Source of the DNA: Hymenoscyphus infarciens
Taxonomy: Eukaryota > Ascomycota > Leotiomycetes > Helotiales > Helotiaceae
Assembly (NCBI GenBank): GCA_001414345.1
Contig: LLCB01000129.1
Coordinates: 62,001-126,000, forward strand
Reading direction: 5' to 3'
Length of the DNA: 64,000 bases
Shown here: one piece after another, positions 60,719 through 64,000 of the stretch
How positions within the stretch are numbered: position 1 is the stretch's first letter
How the letters are laid out: each line of letters starts with the position of its first letter
Made by a program: the position numbers and the translations under genes
The notes under the pieces: model-generated
Database searches by the model: none
Told to the model about the DNA's origin: nothing
Seen by the model: the letters and a program-made list of their open reading frames with translations, nothing else

Positions 60719-63700
60719 CTATCGCCTCGATCTCGAGAATGCTGCCCTCTTGGGAGGCATTCCATCGAAGAAGCCCACTGCACGCAAATACTCAACGTTT
60801 CTCCGAATTGCAATCTTGACTCGAGCGGAATCCCCCGCCATGCTTCCGGTGCCAGCTTCGTGCATTGGCACACCAATCTTCCCCTTCTCCTGCTCGAGAA
60901 TCTCCATTACCGGCCAAAGAGGATGTGCCTCATGGCGAGAATCGAGATCAGCATACACTGCTCGCATCCACCCCTCTTGACCCAGCGGAGTCAGGTTATA
61001 CCCACAATCTTCTCGCAAAACCTTCCAGAAATCACCAACGAGAAGCCCGTCAGCTACGTCGACTTCAGCTGCAGGCGAAGGCTCTTTCGGATCACAACAT
61101 TCCACAATGGTCTGAGCAACATGACCTACATCGGCCACAAACAGCCAGCAATCCGCGTCGGCTTCGTTGTAGCCCTTGATGTGGATACACGTCGCGACTA
61201 GTCTCCAAAGGAAGTCGTCAATGTTTGCGATACCCTCCTCCGCAGTACCAATGATAAACCCCGGTTTGACAACTGACACACGCTGTTGGTGATAGGGACT
61301 TATTTGGGCGTACTCCTGGACCAGGAGCTGTGACAAATATTTTGTCTCGGCATAGCCCGTGGGCAGGGTAGGCGAATCGTCGTGGGAATCACTCGGCTGA
61401 GGGGAGGAATACCTTTGCAATGTTCCATGGTATCCTCCTGCTACGTAAACAAATTTCGACACGGAAGGAGCCTCGTGAATCGCTTTGAGCAAGTCGAGAG
61501 TCGAGTCAACGTTTGCCGCTTTGAGGCAGGAAAATCCTCGATTCCAATGGACATTGGCACCGTTGTGGATGACTATGGTGATTCGATCCAACGCCGATGA
61601 CCTCCCAGTCAGGCGGTCCCATTTGTCGGTACTCACTCCCAGCCGTGGCTGCCCAAGGTCACCGGTCCAAACCTCGATTTTTTCCAAATACGCATCATTC
61701 CACCAACCTGCCCTGCTCGCCGAGTCTTTGATTCTTTCCAGGCCGTGTGCAGCAGTTTTACCTCGGACGTGTACAATTATTTTCCCAATACTTTCTCGAG
61801 TGCATAGCTGGAAGAGGAGCTGGGATCCAAGAAAGCCAGTTGCACCTGTAAGAAGGACAACGCTCAGATCCGGGATTTGAGACCAAAACCGGGCCTGCAT
61901 TTCTTTCCTGTATCGTTGGAATGTCGGTATCATCTTTGCCTGCTTTTCAAAGACTTGATCCTTTCCCTGGTCTTGAAAATCATGGATCAAATGTGAGATG
62001 GTACGAACAGTCCCTAGAAAAAACTCGCTTGTGTTGAGGTTTACGCCGAATTCTTTCTTGATAAAGGTCCTCAAACTGATGATCTGGATGGAATCAAAAC
62101 CTAGTGTGCCCAGATCCCAATCATGTCCATCGAACTTCGTAGGGGGACGCCCATCGTTGGGATAGAGAATACTCGAGATCCTCCGGGACACTTTCAAGGC
62201 GATCACCGCCTCTTGGGAAATCAGACCATTGGTCAGACTATTGCTGGTGACGAGATCCTCGACTGGCCGAGTAAGATCCGTAAGCCATTGATTTACCGTT
62301 TTCCGATCCATCTTCTGAGAAGTGGAAAGAGGAATCTTTTCAACAACTAGCCAGTGATTCGGAACCATATATGGTGGTAGTTTCATTGCCAAAAACCTTG
62401 TGAGATCGCCTACGTTAAACAACAACACATCCAGACGACTCCGCTCTACCAAACGAAGAGTGGTTCTTGTGGAATCTGAACCCGACCCGGTATCTATATT
62501 CTCCAACTCGATAACTGCCACGAGACCTTTGGCATACGCGCCTGATTTTGGACTGGTCACCATGCAGAGTGCACTCCCTGTAATCAGTGACAAGGTTCTT
62601 TCCACCTCTTCAAGCTCAACCCTTTGGCCACGAATCTTCACCTGAAGATCTTTGCGTCCCACGAACTCGAAGGACCCGTCCGATATCTGCCTCACAAGGT
62701 CTCCTGTTTTATATATTCGCCGCGTTCTGGTACCGGCGATTTCAGCGGGCCACCTGGGGTTCTTGATGAATACCGATTTTGTCTTGGTTGTATCATCAAG
62801 ATAGCCGCGAGCGAGTGTCGGTCCCTCAACACAAAGCTCTCCTATGGCTCCAATTGGAACAAGACGGTCATGATCGTTTTGATCCGTAACCCAGCAGACT
62901 CCACATCCAAATGCTCGCCCAATGTTACCGGGTCTGGCATTGTGAGGAATGACGGTAATCGTGCATGCTGCACACTCGCAGGGCCCATAGCAGTTGTAGA
63001 GGCGAACTTTATGTGCCCAACGAGAGATGTTCTCTTTAGTTACTGCCTCGCCACCCAGAGCCAGAGTTTTTAATGTTGGAACCTCTTCAGGTGTGAATAG
63101 GCTTGCAACCGATGGAGTGAACAGCGCCCAGTTCACTTCCATGTCATTTATTGTACCAGCAATATTGCCCATGCGTTCGTCTTCAGATGGTGTGCATACA
63201 ACTCCTCCGAAAATCAGCGTTGTAAAAATGTCCATCATGCTTACGTCGAAGGTATACCTAGGCACCTCGGTGTCAGTCAACTCCCAAAAAACTCTCAGTA
63301 GTCAGCTCACTTACGCGGCATACTGCAGCACACGGGACTTCGAGGTGATATTCATCGCTTTCCCATGAGCAAGGGAGCTTGTACATACAGAGGCATGCTC
63401 TTGGACGATTCCCTTGGGTTCCCCTACATGAGGATCTCGGAGTCAGTTTACTTTGAGAAACAATCAAATGTTTTCGAGTCTGTTTCGTGAGTAAGGAAAA
63501 AAAGCCCAACTCCCGAAACGACTAGAATAGGGAGGTGTTCCCCGAGATTCTCACTTACCAGTTGAACCTGAGCTGAAAAGGACGAATGCTGCGTTGTATG
63601 GCTGAAATTTGACTGCTTGAGGGATGACTGGGTTCTTGATCGATTCAAGAAGGCATCGATTTACAGCCAGTGTTTCCACCTCCATGTTACTGAACAAATG

Positions 63701-64000
63701 AATTGTGCTTTGCGATCCTATGACAAGTCTTGCCCTGGTTTTCCGTGTTATCCTTTCAAGTCGATCCTTAGGATGAGATGGATCCAGCGGCACAAGCACT
63801 CCTCCTGCTCTGAGAATCGATATCATGGTTATGATCGCGAATATGGACTTTTCGAAACAAACAGGAATCATCATTTCGGTTACTACACCAAGACCAACGA
63901 GGTGACTTGCCAGAATGGATGTCGTTCTATCCAGCTGTTCATATGTGAGGTGGCCATCCCATGAACATATCGCGGGCGACTCGGGAGATGACTTGGCGTT
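60719..64000 (-). CDS. NRPS-like adenylation-thiolation-reductase protein (partial at window edge)
   Basis: Minus strand, entering from the right edge; three exons visible: 64000-63559, 63423-63315, 63257-60719, joins in frame. The adenylation domain covers DGHLTYEQLDR, VPLDPSHP, FVLFSSGSTG (then EPKG after splicing), TFDVSMMDIF, YNCYGPCECAA, RIYKTGDLV, GRKDLQVKIRGQRVE and STSQKMDRK. The thiolation domain has LGFDSIQI, where Ser takes the phosphopantetheine arm. The reductase domain has LLTGATGFLGSQLL for NAD(P)H and the YAETKYL (YxxxK) pair; the usual catalytic Ser/Thr segment reads VYVAGGYHG and may be altered. It ends at a stop at 60719. This layout either closes a larger NRPS or is a stand-alone carboxylic-acid reductase or Lys2-like enzyme; which one depends on sequence beyond 64000. 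It should release its product as an aldehyde or alcohol. Likely secondary metabolism. Substrate not predicted. Confidence 0.9.

Noticed and set aside
1..64000. tRNA, rRNA, CRISPR or telomeric repeats
   Set aside because: No cloverleaf with a TTCRA box, no rRNA core sequences, no spaced identical repeats and no TTAGGG arrays were found by eye.

Overview
The window looks like nuclear DNA of a filamentous ascomycete (Pezizomycotina; a Leotiomycete would fit, but the class is a guess). Genes are cut by short introns with GTAAGT-like donors and CTAAC branch points. There are a Zn2Cys6 regulator, an NRPS-type reductase gene and a fungal NLR. Balanced-GC gene blocks alternate with very AT-rich, stop-riddled transposon blocks whose copies differ by C/T and G/A changes, the footprint of repeat-induced point mutation (RIP).

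Layout. 1-3.2 kb: RIP-degraded transposon remains. 3.2-15.3 kb: an accessory block that looks like a fungal cell-death or allorecognition locus. It holds a CHAT (caspase-like) protease gene on the minus strand, divergent from a small gene resembling fungal gasdermins (RCD-1/HET-Q1), followed by a long plus-strand coding series that reads kinase, vWA, alpha/beta-hydrolase-like, NB-ARC and TPR in frame across introns. 15.5-17.5 kb: a decayed dynamin-like GTPase gene grading into AT-rich DNA. 17.5-40.9 kb: a transposon island. Here a Ty3/gypsy element A (minus, LTRs 493 bp, TSD TCTCT) was invaded by a second gypsy element B (plus, LTRs 363 bp, TSD TCTTA), and A's 5' LTR was split by a Mutator-like element (TSD TAATAATAA). 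41-49 kb: lineage-specific hypothetical genes, a tail-anchored protein and a SprT-like gene with an in-frame stop. 49.6-58.3 kb: conserved housekeeping and regulatory genes (Zn2Cys6 factor, GPR1/FUN34/YaaH acetate-type transporter, lipoyl/octanoyl transferase, chorismate synthase). 58.4-60.7 kb: repeats and non-coding DNA. 60.7-64 kb: the 3' part of an NRPS-like gene (adenylation, thiolation, reductase) running off the window.

How the parts may work together. By analogy with published gasdermin-protease pairs in fungi, the CHAT protease could cleave and activate the divergent gasdermin-like protein. The neighbouring NLR-type receptor carries its own kinase and vWA modules and could be a sensor for the same or a parallel death pathway. 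This is inference from gene content and order. Chorismate synthase has a perfect Gcn4/Cpc1 box upstream, as expected for amino-acid biosynthesis. All exon joins were worked out by eye from splice signals and reading frame.
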